NCBI GenBank assembly: GCA_022841665.1
Contig: JALHRB010000012.1
Coordinates: forward strand, 1 to 64,000
DNA length: 64,000 nucleotides
Reading direction: 5' to 3'
DNA from: Pseudolabrys sp.
Lineage (GTDB): Bacteria; Pseudomonadota; Alphaproteobacteria; Rhizobiales; Xanthobacteraceae
A program made the translations under genes and the position numbers. The notes beneath the pieces were generated by a model. That model did not search any database. It was not told the origin of the DNA and saw only the letters and a program-made list of their open reading frames with translations. Below, piece after piece: positions 1 through 10,088 of the stretch (its first letter is position 1; each line of letters begins with the position of its first letter).

Positions 1-1
1 T

Positions 2-898
2 GACGCCTTCGCGGCGATGCGCCCGCGCGCGGCGCAACCCGGCCGCTGGCGCGCCTGGGCGCTCGGCTTCGGCGGCACCCGCACCGCCGACGGCGAGTCC
101 TCCACCGGCAGTGCCGACAAGACCACGCACAGCTATGGCGGCGCTTTCGGCATAGACCGTCAACTGGCGGACGACCTGCTGATCGGCGTCGCCGCCGGCG
201 GCACCGGCTCGAGCTTCTCGGTGTCGAGCCTCTCGACCAGCGGCAATGCCGACGGCGGCCATGTCGGCGTCTATGCGGTCAAATCCTTCGGCGCGTCCTA
301 CCTTGCGGCCACGCTGAACTACGCGCGGCTCGACAACAGGACCGAGCGCACCATCACCGGTGTCGGCCCGACCGAGACCGCCACCGGGCGCTTCCACAGC
401 GACCAGCTCGGCGGGCGCATCGAGATTGGCCGGCGTTACCGCTTCGCGGGCTACACCGTCACGCCCTTCGCGGCCGTCGAGCCTTCCGTGCTGTGGCAGC
501 GCGCCTACACCGAAACCTCCACCGTCAGCGGCGGCGGCAACGGCCTGTTGGGATTGAGCTACGCCGCCAACACCACCACGTCGCTGCCGCTGTTCCTCGG
601 CGCGCAGGTGGACACGCGCTATTTTCTCCGCAGCGGCGCAACCCTGTCGCCGTCGCTGCGCGCCGCCTGGGTGCATGAGTTCAAGCCGGAGCGCCAGATC
701 GAGGCGAGCTTCATTACCGTGCCGTCGGCGAGCTTCACGGTCGACGGCGCCCGCGCCGCGCGCGACGCCGTGCGGCTCGATGCCGGCGCGACGCTGGCGC
801 TCAACCGCGCGACGGCGCTGTTCGCCAATCTCAGCGGCGAGCTCGCGAGCAACAGCCGCATGGCGACGGCCACCGGCGGCGCTACGATTACCTGGTAA
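2..898 (+). CDS. Autotransporter beta-barrel domain protein (5' end outside window)
   Basis: The reading frame is open from the first base, so the gene begins upstream and only about 298 C-terminal codons are seen. They have alternating polar/hydrophobic strands rich in Gly, Ala, Thr and Tyr and end in ITW, an aromatic C-terminus as expected for a BAM-assembled outer-membrane barrel. The block from YGGAFGIDRQL to GRRYRFAGYTVTPFAAVEPS resembles Pfam autotransporter beta-domains. The passenger domain is not visible, so the exported function is unknown. The gene is convergent with phbB, with only 9 bp between the stops and no clear hairpin there. An internal ATG at 17 is available but is unlikely to be the true start. 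Confidence 0.85.
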   Translation, partial: DAFAAMRPRAAQPGRWRAWALGFGGTRTADGESSTGSADKTTHSYGGAFGIDRQLADDLLIGVAAGGTGSSFSVSSLSTSGNADGGHVGVYAVKSFGASYLAATLNYARLDNRTERTITGVGPTETATGRFHSDQLGGRIEIGRRYRFAGYTVTPFAAVEPSVLWQRAYTETSTVSGGGNGLLGLSYAANTTTSLPLFLGAQVDTRYFLRSGATLSPSLRAAWVHEFKPERQIEASFITVPSASFTVDGARAARDAVRLDAGATLALNRATALFANLSGELASNSRMATATGGATITW

Positions 899-907
899 AG
901 CGTAGGC

Positions 908-1633
908 CTAGGCGATGTACTGCCCGCCATTGGCGGTCAGCGTCGAGCCGGTGATCAGCCCGGCGTCGTCGGCGGCGAGGAACACCACGCAGCGCGCGAT
1001 CTCCTCCGGCTCGCCCAAGCGCCCGATCGGGATCTGCGGCAGGATCGACTTCTCCAGCACGTCCTTCGGCACCGCCTGCACCATCTCTGTGTTGATGTAG
1101 CCTGGGCAGATCGCGTTCACGGTGACGCCGGCCTTGGCGCTTTCCTGCGCCAGCGCCTTGGTGAAGCCGATCTCGCCCGCCTTGGCGGCGGAATAGTTGG
1201 TCTGGCCGATCTGGCCCTTCTGGCCGTTGATCGAGGAGATGTTGACGATGCGGCCGAACTTGCGCTCGCGCATGCCTTCGATGACGTTGCGGCACATGTT
1301 GAACAGCGAGTTGAGGTTGGTGTTGATCACCGCCGTCCACTGCTCCGGCTTCATGCGGTGCAAGGTGGCATCGCGGGTGATGCCCGCATTGTTGACCAGC
1401 ACCTCGACGGGGCCAAGCTCGGCCTCGACCTGCTTGATGCCGGCGGCGCAGGCCTCGAAAGAGGACACGTCCCACTTGAAGACCGGGATGCCGGTCTCGG
1501 CCTTGAACTTCTGCGCGGCCTCGTCGTTGCCGCCATAGTTGGCCGCTACATTGTAGCCGGCCGCCTTCAGCGCCTTGCAGATAGCGGCTCCGATCCCACG
1601 AGTCCCGCCGGTGACCAATGCAACGCGCGCCAT
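908..1633 (-). CDS. phbB: Acetoacetyl-CoA reductase
   Basis: Short-chain dehydrogenase of 241 aa that reduces acetoacetyl-CoA to (R)-3-hydroxybutyryl-CoA with NADPH, the second step of PHB synthesis. Seen: the cofactor motif TGGTRGIG at residues 8-15, NNAG at 81-84, and the catalytic Ser134, Tyr147 and Lys151. The ending ITGSTLTANGGQYIA matches the PhaB family closely. The start MARVALV is preceded by GGGAGGAG at suitable spacing; a longer open frame upstream has no support. It lies downstream of phbA on the same strand, 190 bp away, with an intervening palindrome, so it is probably the second gene of a phbAB operon. Confidence 0.95.
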   Translation of the reverse strand: MARVALVTGGTRGIGAAICKALKAAGYNVAANYGGNDEAAQKFKAETGIPVFKWDVSSFEACAAGIKQVEAELGPVEVLVNNAGITRDATLHRMKPEQWTAVINTNLNSLFNMCRNVIEGMRERKFGRIVNISSINGQKGQIGQTNYSAAKAGEIGFTKALAQESAKAGVTVNAICPGYINTEMVQAVPKDVLEKSILPQIPIGRLGEPEEIARCVVFLAADDAGLITGSTLTANGGQYIA

Positions 1634-1709
1634 GCCCCATTCTCCTCCCTGGCTGCACCCCGACTTCCGCCGGGCGTCCACGCTTGTTGATGACAGCTTA
1701 GAGACGTAA

Positions 1710-1733
1710 ATGGCCGGCACAAGTGCCGGCCAT
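1710..1733. repeat. Palindrome between phbA and phbB
   Basis: Perfect inverted repeat with 11-bp arms (ATGGCCGGCAC and GTGCCGGCCAT) and a 2-bp centre. It lies between phbA and phbB on the transcribed strand. It has no T-run on either side, so it is more likely a processing or mRNA-stability hairpin, or a fragment of a dispersed repeat, than a Rho-independent terminator. Confidence 0.6.
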
Positions 1734-1823
1734 GACGCAGGTCAAATCCGCCTATGCGGCGAAAGTCGTAGAGCGGCGACCCGCCGCGCTCAACGCGGCT
1801 TTACCTGGTGCGTGTTCGCGCTT

Positions 1824-2999
<1,176 letters not shown>

Positions 3000-3046
3000 T
3001 CCAGACTCCTATGGCAGGCGATGGCGGGGCTCTCTGGCAGTGCCGC

Positions 3047-3075
3047 ATCCTCGGCAGGGCAAGCCCCCCTGTCAA
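3047..3075 (-). promoter_or_regulatory. Predicted promoter of phbA
   Basis: On the minus strand a perfect TTGACA (3075-3070) is followed after 17 bp by GAGGAT (3052-3047), about 47 bp before the phbA start. The -10 matches the consensus only partly. This is a pattern match without experimental support. Confidence 0.4.
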
Positions 3076-3236
3076 TAATGCGGACCCCATGGATACCCCC
3101 GAGAACTGGCGCTTTTTTTACATTTTCGCAAGGGTGCCGCAGCGCCCCTAAGCCCTCCCGCGCCGCCACAAAACGGTGGCCCGCACCGCCGGAATGCGGC
3201 TATGCTCACGGCCTGGGCAGGGGGAACGTGATCGCC

Positions 3237-3830
3237 ATGGCAGACCAGAAAGAGCCGATCAAAATCAAGAAGTACGCCAACCGGCGGCTCTACAATACCG
3301 GCACGAGCACTTACGTCACACTCGAAGACCTCGCGGTCATGGTGAAGGACGGCGAGGATTTCGCCGTCGAGGACGCCAAGTCCGGCGAGGACATCACCCG
3401 CTCGGTGCTGGCGCAGATCATCTTCGAGCAGGAGAACAAGGAAGGGCAAAGCCTTTTGCCCATCACCTTCCTGCGGCAACTCATCCGCTTCTACGGCGAC
3501 AGCATGCAGATGCTGGTGCCGCGCTTCCTCGAGCAGTCGATGTCCTCGCTCACCAAGGAGCAGGGCAAATTCCGCGAGCAGATGGCGCAGGCCTTCGGCG
3601 TCGGCGGCTTCGGCGCCATGGAAGACCAGGTGCGGCGGAACATGGAGATGTTCGAGAAGACCTTCGCCATGTTCGCGCCCTTCGCGCGCGGCGCCGGCCA
3701 GGCCAAGCCCGCGGGCGACAAGCCGGCCGGCGAAGGCAGCAGCGGCGGCGGCGGCGGCGAGATGGACGAGCTCAAGCGCCAGCTCGCCGATATGCAGAAG
3801 CGGCTCGATAAGCTGGGCGGGAAGGAATGA
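3237..3830 (+). CDS. phaR: Polyhydroxyalkanoate synthesis repressor PhaR
   Basis: Protein of 197 aa. The N-terminal PHB/PHA accumulation regulator DNA-binding domain (about residues 8-70) contains the signature IKKYANRRLYNT followed by TYVTLEDLA. A helical region binds PHB granules in characterised relatives, and the tail is rich in Gly and Lys with a short coiled-coil-like end (MDELKRQLADMQKRLDKL). PhaR represses phasin and PHA genes and is released when PHB is present. The ATG at 3237 follows an AGGGGG Shine-Dalgarno; an in-frame GTG at 3228 is possible. Its divergent position beside phbAB is the classic arrangement. Confidence 0.93.
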   Translation: MADQKEPIKIKKYANRRLYNTGTSTYVTLEDLAVMVKDGEDFAVEDAKSGEDITRSVLAQIIFEQENKEGQSLLPITFLRQLIRFYGDSMQMLVPRFLEQSMSSLTKEQGKFREQMAQAFGVGGFGAMEDQVRRNMEMFEKTFAMFAPFARGAGQAKPAGDKPAGEGSSGGGGGEMDELKRQLADMQKRLDKLGGKE

Positions 3831-3836
3831 GCGGCT

Positions 3837-3928
3837 GTCGTCCCCGCGAAGGCGGGGACCCAGTACTCCCGGTTTCGCAATAGGCGACAGATTGTGTTTA
3901 CTGGATGCCCGCCTTTGCGGGGCATGAC
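3837..3928. repeat. Dispersed palindromic repeat, family A copy 1
   Basis: Element with terminal hairpins: GTCCCCGC...GCGGGGAC then CCAGTACT on the left, and TACTGGATGC then CCCGCC...GGCATGAC on the right. It fills the gap between convergent phaR and the EAL gene, where it could stop transcription from both sides. Six further copies of the same design occur in the window. Confidence 0.8.
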
Positions 3929-3936
3929 ACGCGCCG

Positions 3937-5634
3937 CTACGCGCTCGCCACTTTGCCGTTTCCGTTCATCCACGGCCTGTCGCGCGTGGCGAGCCCGATC
4001 AGCGCGCCTTGCAGATGATCGCAGCCCCAGCTTGACAGCAGCTTGGCGGCCTCCTCGTCCTGCACCCATTCGGCCACGGTCTTGAGGCCGAGCCGGCGCG
4101 CAAGATCGATCAGCGTCTGCACGAAGGCGCGGTCGTCCTCCGACTTCACGATGTTCTGCACGAAGGCGCCGTCGATTTTCACGATGTCCACGCCCAGCTT
4201 GCGCAAGTTGCGGAACGAGGTGTGGCCGGCGCCGAAATCGTCGATGGCGATGCGGCAGCCGAGGTCCTTCACGCGCGTGACGAATCCGCGCGCGTCGTCC
4301 ACGTCCTGAATGGCCGCGGTTTCCGTGATTTCAAGGATCAGCCTGTTGGCAACGCCGGCATTGGCGCGCAGCAGGCCGCCGAGACCCGACCACCAGTCGG
4401 GCGACATGGCGGAGGCCGGCGACACGTTGACGCTCGCCTGCAGCGCCGGCGCGGCGGCCAATTCCGCCACCACCAGTTCGAGCACGCGGTAGTCGAGCAT
4501 GCGCACGAGGCCGACGCGCTCCGCCACCGGGATGATCTCGTTGGCGTGAGCGATGGCTCCGTCGGCGCGATAGACGCGCATCAGGCATTCGAAAAAGGCC
4601 GTGCGACGGCTCTGCGCCTCGACTACCGGCTCGAAGGCGAGCGCGATGCGCCGCTCGTTGAGCGCGGCCACGATTTCGTCGGTAGCGCGCAGGCTGTCGC
4701 GGCGCATGGCGTCGCGCTCGACGCTCGGCCGGTAGGCGAGGAACGAGCCGTGGCGTTTGGCGCGCGCGGCCTGCAGCGAATCCATTGCGCGGTTGAAGAT
4801 CTCCGGCACGGTGCGCGCGTGGCGCGGCGCGGTGACGCCGCCGATGGTGACAGTCGCCGCCACCGGGCCGGCCGCCGTCGGAATGGTCTCGTCGCGCACG
4901 CCGGCCAGCAAGCGCTCGGCCGCGATCGCCAATTCGTCGGGCGTGCATTGCGTCAGGATCACGCCGAACTTGTTGCCGGAGAAACGGCCGAGATGATCCT
5001 TGCCGCGCAGGCGTGTGCGGATGCGTTTTGAGACCTGCGCTATGATTTCCTCGGTGACGTCGAAGCCATAGGCTTCGTTGAGGCGGCCGAGATGATCGAT
5101 GGAGATGAGCAGGAACCCGCAGGAGCCGCGGAAGCGCACCGTTTCGTCGAGCGTCGACGTCAGCACCTCGGTGAGGAAGCCGCGGTTCAGTTCGCCGGTG
5201 AGCGGATCGTATTTGGCAAGCTGCGTGAGCTTGAGCTCGCGCGCATGGCGCTCGCCGACGGCGCGAACCACGCCGTGCGCGCGCTGCGGCTTGCCGTCGG
5301 GTCCGGCGAACCAGCGGCCGGTGTCTTCCAGCCACAGCGCCTCGCTGCCGCGCTTGAAGGCGTATTCGACCTGATAGGGCACGCCGGCGCCGGTATCACG
5401 CTCGGCTGATTTCTGGATGGCATCGATGCGGGTCTGGCCCGCCTCGGCGATGATGCGCTGGGCGTAGGCGCGGCCGCTGGCGATCTCGGAAGGCTCGGCA
5501 CCAAGCACGGCGTAAGCGTTCGGGCTCCAGCTCAAGGTGTCGGTATCGAGCCGCCATTCGTAAACGGCGTCGCCGAGCGACCGGAGAACTGCCGCGGCGT
5601 CCGGACCACCAGCCGGTTGATCGATATGGGTCAC
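3937..5634 (-). CDS. PAS-GGDEF-EAL signalling protein (probable c-di-GMP phosphodiesterase)
   Basis: Protein of 565 aa with no signal peptide or membrane segment. A PAS-like sensor covers about residues 15-130, a GGDEF domain 140-305 and an EAL domain 320-555. The GGDEF signature is replaced by SGNKF (219-223), so cyclase activity is unlikely. In the EAL domain the signature reads ECL (349-351), but the metal and catalytic residues appear kept: Glu349, Asn403, Glu435, Asp465/Asp466, Lys487, Glu522 and Gln542. The likely role is c-di-GMP hydrolysis modulated by the PAS domain, with the GGDEF remnant perhaps binding GTP. It stands alone and is divergent from a small ORF. Confidence 0.9.
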   Translation of the reverse strand: MTHIDQPAGGPDAAAVLRSLGDAVYEWRLDTDTLSWSPNAYAVLGAEPSEIASGRAYAQRIIAEAGQTRIDAIQKSAERDTGAGVPYQVEYAFKRGSEALWLEDTGRWFAGPDGKPQRAHGVVRAVGERHARELKLTQLAKYDPLTGELNRGFLTEVLTSTLDETVRFRGSCGFLLISIDHLGRLNEAYGFDVTEEIIAQVSKRIRTRLRGKDHLGRFSGNKFGVILTQCTPDELAIAAERLLAGVRDETIPTAAGPVAATVTIGGVTAPRHARTVPEIFNRAMDSLQAARAKRHGSFLAYRPSVERDAMRRDSLRATDEIVAALNERRIALAFEPVVEAQSRRTAFFECLMRVYRADGAIAHANEIIPVAERVGLVRMLDYRVLELVVAELAAAPALQASVNVSPASAMSPDWWSGLGGLLRANAGVANRLILEITETAAIQDVDDARGFVTRVKDLGCRIAIDDFGAGHTSFRNLRKLGVDIVKIDGAFVQNIVKSEDDRAFVQTLIDLARRLGLKTVAEWVQDEEAAKLLSSWGCDHLQGALIGLATRDRPWMNGNGKVASA

Positions 5635-5813
5635 GATCGCCCCTTTTTGGGAACGTCACGCCGCGCGCGACGTTGCTCAGGCGGTTGGAGTCGCGCGGAC
5701 GCTACCGGCAAAGCATTAAACAATTAGGAAAAGCCGCTGATTGCGCGGCAAAGCGGGCACTTTGCGCCGGTCGGCACGGGCCTTGCGATATTCGGGGGAG
5801 AGCGACGCTAGTT

Positions 5814-5828
5814 GTCCCGATTCGAGAC
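5814..5828. promoter_or_regulatory. Imperfect palindrome upstream of the small ORF
   Basis: A 15-bp near-palindrome (GTCCCGATTCGAGAC, three mismatched positions) ends 9 bp before the ATG at 5838. It could be an operator in the gap between the divergent EAL gene and the small ORF. No regulator is known for it. Confidence 0.25.
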
Positions 5829-5837
5829 AGGTCAGGC

Positions 5838-6122
5838 ATGCGAGTTGGCACCATCAGAGAGGGATTGTCGGGCCAGACCGGCTGGACGCCGCGGGAAGCC
5901 GTGGCGGCCCCGGCCGCCGCGGTCGCGCATGAGAGCCGCGCGCTGGTGGTGGTCGAACCGCCGGCCGAGCGCCCGCGGCGCGCGATCCACCGCGAAGCAC
6001 CGTTTCTGGCCCAACTGATCGCCACCAAGGCGCAGCACCCGCAGACCCGCGTCCGCCGCCGCGCCGAGCCGGACGAGGCGATCGCGGCCTATCGGGCCAC
6101 TGCCGAACTTGTGGAGCGCTGA
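5838..6122 (+). CDS. Small hypothetical protein
   Basis: Protein of 94 aa, not recognised as a named family. The C-terminal half has a patterned, low-complexity but ordered look: PFLAQLIATKAQHPQTRVRR then RAEPDEAIAAYRATAEL. From memory this style of ending occurs in small uncharacterised Hyphomicrobiales proteins. No signal peptide, membrane helix or cysteine is present. The ATG at 5838 is chosen because the preceding open frame is non-coding in composition; the Shine-Dalgarno is weak. Real but functionally unknown is the best call. Confidence 0.6.
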   Translation: MRVGTIREGLSGQTGWTPREAVAAPAAAVAHESRALVVVEPPAERPRRAIHREAPFLAQLIATKAQHPQTRVRRRAEPDEAIAAYRATAELVER

Positions 6123-6284
6123 TCGCGCTTGCGACGATGCGCACGAGTTGCGCCAAATTTCACTGAAAGATGCCTCGCTTTTTTGGGCAAAGACGGCTCG
6201 GTCGCACGATTTCCGAACCGGAGCGCGTAAGGTGCGCCGATTCGATCTATTATGCATTGCAAGTCGAAACGACCGAGAGCCGCC

Positions 6285-7751
6285 ATGAACCCGTTGAATG
6301 CAGGCCAGGCGAAAGCCGGCACCTCGCTCCGCCTCACGCTTTGCGACGGCCTGCTCATCGAGGTGCCGCCCTCGCTGTCGGCGATCACGACATACGTACT
6401 GCTGGAGCAGGAGGCATGGTTCGAGAAGGAGGTTGGCTTTCTCCGCCATTTCCTCAAGCCGGGAATGACCGCGATCGACGTCGGGGCGAACCTTGGCGTG
6501 TATAGCCTGCCGATGGCGCGCCTGGTCGGGCCGGACGGCCGCGTCTTCGCCTACGAGCCTGGGGGCGAAGCGCGCGCGCTACTGGAGAAGAGCCGTAGCG
6601 AAAACCGCCTCGCCAACCTCGAAATCGCCGGCTCCGCCGTATCCGACGGTGCGCGCGAGGGCTATCTCGCCGCCGCTAGCTCGACCGAGCTTCGGGCGCT
6701 GAGTGCCGCGGACTCCGGTGAACCCGTCCACATCACCTCGCTCGATATCGAGTACGCCGCGCATGGCTGGACATCGATCGATTTCGTCAAGATCGATGCC
6801 GAAGGTGAGGAGGAGAGAATACTGGCCGGCGCGAAGAGCTTCTTCGCTGCCCATTCGCCGCTCGTGATGTTCGAGATCAAGGCCGGCGATGCGGTAAATG
6901 AACGGCTGCGGGATCTATTTCCAGCCCTCGGCTACAGGACCTTCCGCCAGCTCGGCGGCGCACCCATTCTCGTTCCCGATGACCGCACGACGCAGCTTGA
7001 TCGCTTCGAGCTCAACTTATTCGCGGCCAAAGCGGATCGCGCGCAGGCGCTGGCGCAACAGGGCCTGCTCGTCGAAACGATCCCGGACTGGACGCCGGGC
7101 ACCACCGATTACGCCGATGCAGCTTCATTCTGGCAAGCCCAGGCCTTCGCGACCCTGGTGCCGCCACGCGCGGATGGCCTGCTGTCGGGCGATGCCGATT
7201 ATCAGAACGCACTCACCGGCTACGCCGCATGGCGCGCGACCGGCCGCACTACTGCCGTGCGGTGCGCGGCGCTCGCCTTCGCATTGAAAAGCATTCGCGC
7301 CGCCTGTGCGCTGGCCTGCACAGCGGAGCGCGCATCGACTTGGGCCCGTATCGCCGCGGAATGGGGCGAGCGCACCGAAAGCTGCGGCGCACTGAACCGG
7401 CTGAAGCGGCTCATCAACAATGTATCCTTTCAGGAGCCTTTTTTGCCTGCGGCTCCGCGCTTTGACGGGATCCCTGTAGGACCACGGCCGGTCGAGTGGT
7501 TCGCCGCGGCCACCGCCGAGCAGCTCGAACATGCGCTCAGCTTCTCATCGATGTTCAGCGGCCTATCGTCGGTGCTGCCGTGGATATGCAGTCATCCCTT
7601 CGCGACCGCCGAGATGGAGCGCCGGCGCGTCCTCATTGCCGCGCGAAGGGGAGCTCGTCCGAAAGTGCCGCCACGCCTCTGCGAGCCGGCGCCCGACCAC
7701 CTCAACGCGGAGATCTGGCGTAGCGGGATGGTTCCTGGAACGGTGCCCTGA
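6285..7751 (+). CDS. FkbM-family methyltransferase with extra C-terminal region
   Basis: SAM-dependent methyltransferase of about 488 aa. The FkbM domain lies in the first half: motif I AIDVGANLGVYS, the acidic end of the next strand FAYEPGG, and later IDFVKIDAEGEEERILAGA, a strong FkbM signature. FkbM enzymes usually O-methylate sugars or polyketides, often in surface glycan or glycosylation loci. The C-terminal ~250 residues are not assignable by eye. The ATG at 6285 has GAGAG upstream; an earlier in-frame ATG at 6252 lacks a ribosome site. No glycan genes flank it, so the substrate is unknown. Confidence 0.8.
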   Translation: MNPLNAGQAKAGTSLRLTLCDGLLIEVPPSLSAITTYVLLEQEAWFEKEVGFLRHFLKPGMTAIDVGANLGVYSLPMARLVGPDGRVFAYEPGGEARALLEKSRSENRLANLEIAGSAVSDGAREGYLAAASSTELRALSAADSGEPVHITSLDIEYAAHGWTSIDFVKIDAEGEEERILAGAKSFFAAHSPLVMFEIKAGDAVNERLRDLFPALGYRTFRQLGGAPILVPDDRTTQLDRFELNLFAAKADRAQALAQQGLLVETIPDWTPGTTDYADAASFWQAQAFATLVPPRADGLLSGDADYQNALTGYAAWRATGRTTAVRCAALAFALKSIRAACALACTAERASTWARIAAEWGERTESCGALNRLKRLINNVSFQEPFLPAAPRFDGIPVGPRPVEWFAAATAEQLEHALSFSSMFSGLSSVLPWICSHPFATAEMERRRVLIAARRGARPKVPPRLCEPAPDHLNAEIWRSGMVPGTVP

Positions 7752-7766
7752 GACCAAATTTCTTTG

Positions 7767-9347
7767 TCAGTACCCCAGCGCGCAGCCGTCCTTGCGCGGC
7801 TCCGAGCCCGCGATCAGCACGCCGCGATCCCAATCGATCTTGATGGTCTGCGCGCCGCCCCACGGCTGGTCGGCCATCGCGACCGTGTGCCCGCGCACCT
7901 TCAGCCCTTCGATAGTCGCCTTCGGCGTGCCGGTCTCGACGATCGTCTGCTCGCCTTCGAAGAAGAAGCGCGGGCAATCAATCGCCTGCTGCACATCCAT
8001 GCCGTAGTCGAGCATGTTGAGGACGATCTGCACGTGGCCCATCGGCTGATAGTGCGCGCCCATGACGCCGAAGCTCATGTCGCAGCGGCCGCCGCGCATG
8101 GTCATAGCCGGAATGATGGTGTGCATCGGCCGTTTGCCCGGGCCGAAGGTATTCGGGTGATCGGGCTCGAGGGTGAAGCAGGCGCCGCGGTTGGTCAGCA
8201 GGATGCCGGACTTTTCCGTGCAGATGCCGGTGCCGAACGCCGAATAGAGCGAATTGATGAACGACACCGCCATGCGGTCGCGGTCGACCACGGTGAGGTA
8301 GACCGTGTTGCTGCCCGGTGCGGGATGCGCCGGTAGCTTCGCGCGCTTGTTCATGTCGATGAGCGAGGCGAGCTTCTTGCCCCAGGCTTTGTCGAGCAGA
8401 TCGCCGACCGGGGTGCGCATATGCGTGTCGTCGGCGATGTGGGTATCGCGCACCGCGTAGCCGAGACGCGCGGCTTCGAGCACGAGATGGAAACGCTCGG
8501 GGCCGTAGGGGTCGAGCGACTTGAGATCGAAGTTCTCCAGGATGTTGAGCATCACCAGCGCGGTGAGCCCCTGCCCGTTCGGCGGAATTTCGACTAGATC
8601 GAGCCCGCGGTAGTTTGTTGAGATCGGCTTCACCACCTCGCCTTTGTGCCGGGCGAAGTCTTCGGCGGTGAGAAACGAGCCGCGCGCGCCGACGGTCGCC
8701 GCCATCTCCGCGCCGATCTCGCCCTCGTAGAAGCCCCGCGCGCCCTTGGCAGAAATCGTGCGCAAGGTCTGCGCCAGCGCCGGAAAGCGGATGACGTCGC
8801 CTTCCTTCGGGGCCTTGCCGTCGAACAGGTAATGTTTGGACGCGCCGGGTTCGGCGGCGAGCTTGCCGACGTAACGCTGCCAGTCCCAGGCCACGCGCGG
8901 CGCTACCGGGAAACCGTTCTCGGCGTAATGGATGGCGCGTTGCAGCGCGCGGTCGAGCCCGAAGCGCCCGTGCGTCTTCAGGATCTGCTCCCAGGCGTCG
9001 ATGGCGCCGGGCACGGTGACGGCGTGGATCGAATTGCCGATCTCCTTCATGCCCTTGGCGGTCAGCGCTTCGTAGGAGGCCGTGACGCCCGAGCGGCCGG
9101 AGCCGTTGTAGCCCCACACATCCTTGCCCGGCTGCGACACCAGCGCGTAGCAGTCGCCGCCGATACCGGTCATGTGCGGCTCGACCACGCAGAGCGTCGC
9201 CACGGCAGCGACGGCAGCGTCGGCAGCGGTGCCGCCCGCGCGCAGCGCATCGACCGCCGCCAAGGTGGCGAGCGGATGCGAGGTCGCCGCCATGCCGTCG
9301 CAGGCGATGACGGGGGAGCGGCCGGGCAGCTGGAAATCGCGGCTCAT
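7767..9347 (-). CDS. ggt: Gamma-glutamyltransferase family protein
   Basis: Protein of 526 aa of the Ntn-hydrolase GGT family, which cleaves or transfers gamma-glutamyl groups (glutathione and related compounds) after autocatalytic splitting. The expected processing site and nucleophile is Thr348 in SNTVYLTVVD. Other family blocks are EPHMTGIGGDCY near the N-terminus, NGSGRS, and FGVMGAHYQPMGHVQ near the end. There is no evident signal peptide, so this may be a cytoplasmic GGT-like acylase rather than classic periplasmic GGT. It is convergent with the FkbM gene, 15 bp apart. Confidence 0.88.
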   Translation of the reverse strand: MSRDFQLPGRSPVIACDGMAATSHPLATLAAVDALRAGGTAADAAVAAVATLCVVEPHMTGIGGDCYALVSQPGKDVWGYNGSGRSGVTASYEALTAKGMKEIGNSIHAVTVPGAIDAWEQILKTHGRFGLDRALQRAIHYAENGFPVAPRVAWDWQRYVGKLAAEPGASKHYLFDGKAPKEGDVIRFPALAQTLRTISAKGARGFYEGEIGAEMAATVGARGSFLTAEDFARHKGEVVKPISTNYRGLDLVEIPPNGQGLTALVMLNILENFDLKSLDPYGPERFHLVLEAARLGYAVRDTHIADDTHMRTPVGDLLDKAWGKKLASLIDMNKRAKLPAHPAPGSNTVYLTVVDRDRMAVSFINSLYSAFGTGICTEKSGILLTNRGACFTLEPDHPNTFGPGKRPMHTIIPAMTMRGGRCDMSFGVMGAHYQPMGHVQIVLNMLDYGMDVQQAIDCPRFFFEGEQTIVETGTPKATIEGLKVRGHTVAMADQPWGGAQTIKIDWDRGVLIAGSEPRKDGCALGY

Positions 9348-9372
9348 TGAAATTCCGGAATGGCTGGAGGGG

Positions 9373-9792
9373 TCAGGAGCTGGCGGCGGGCCCGATGCCT
9401 TCGACGGTAAGATCGCGCTGCGCCGTGCGCAAGGTCACCGCGAAACCGCCGAGCACGTCGACGAAGCTGATGATGACGAGGAGGAAGAAGGTCGCGGTCG
9501 CCGCCTGCTGAACCAGCAGGAATTCGACCAGGATGGCGAGGAACAGGAGCAGCGAGAGGCCGTGATCGACCACGCTGCGCACGCCGATGCGCGTCGACTT
9601 CATCAGCTCGCCGAACAGCAGCAGGATCGACAGCGTGATGAGCAGGTCGCCGGCCGACATGGTCCAGTCGGCGCCGGAGACCATGTGCACGGTCGTGAGC
9701 GCGGACGACCAGCTCACGCCGGGCATCAGGAAGGCGATAATGTTGTAGATCGCGAACGGAACGAGCAGCAGGGGAAAGCCGAGCATGAACAT
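9373..9792 (-). CDS. Conserved membrane protein of unknown function
   Basis: Protein of 139 aa with about four hydrophobic helices (near residues 1-25, 45-70, 78-98 and 100-122) and a short polar C-terminus. No enzymatic motif is seen. The start has GGGAGG 7 nt upstream. It lies between ggt and rpmF on the same strand; rpmF ends 24 bp before its start. A linked rpmF transcript is possible. Confidence 0.75.
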   Translation of the reverse strand: MFMLGFPLLLVPFAIYNIIAFLMPGVSWSSALTTVHMVSGADWTMSAGDLLITLSILLLFGELMKSTRIGVRSVVDHGLSLLLFLAILVEFLLVQQAATATFFLLVIISFVDVLGGFAVTLRTAQRDLTVEGIGPAASS

Positions 9793-9816
9793 GGCTTCCC
9801 TCCCGGCCCCGGCGCG

Positions 9817-10002
9817 TTACGCCTCGGTCTTCACCTTCAGGACCTGGCGGCCTTTGTACATGCCGGTCTTCAGGTCGATGTGGTGCGGGCGGCGCAGTTC
9901 GCCGGAGTCCTTGTCCTCGACGTAGGTCGGGCGCTTGAGCGCGTCGGCCGAGCGGCGCATGCCGCGGCGCGACGGCGAGGTTTTTCTTTTCGGCACAGCC
10001 AT
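9817..10002 (-). CDS. rpmF: 50S ribosomal protein L32
   Basis: Very basic 61-aa protein beginning [20 protein letters not shown], the L32 signature, with [18 protein letters not shown]. It lacks the zinc-binding cysteine pairs found in some L32 proteins, as is usual in this group. It is a component of the large ribosomal subunit. The start is unambiguous. Confidence 0.98.
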   Translation of the reverse strand: MAVPKRKTSPSRRGMRRSADALKRPTYVEDKDSGELRRPHHIDLKTGMYKGRQVLKVKTEA

Positions 10003-10088
10003 GGGTCGGAACTCCTGAAAGGCGCGGATATGCGGGTTTGGCCGGGCTTATAGAGGATGGGTTGCGGCAAGGCTAGGGGCTTACAGCC

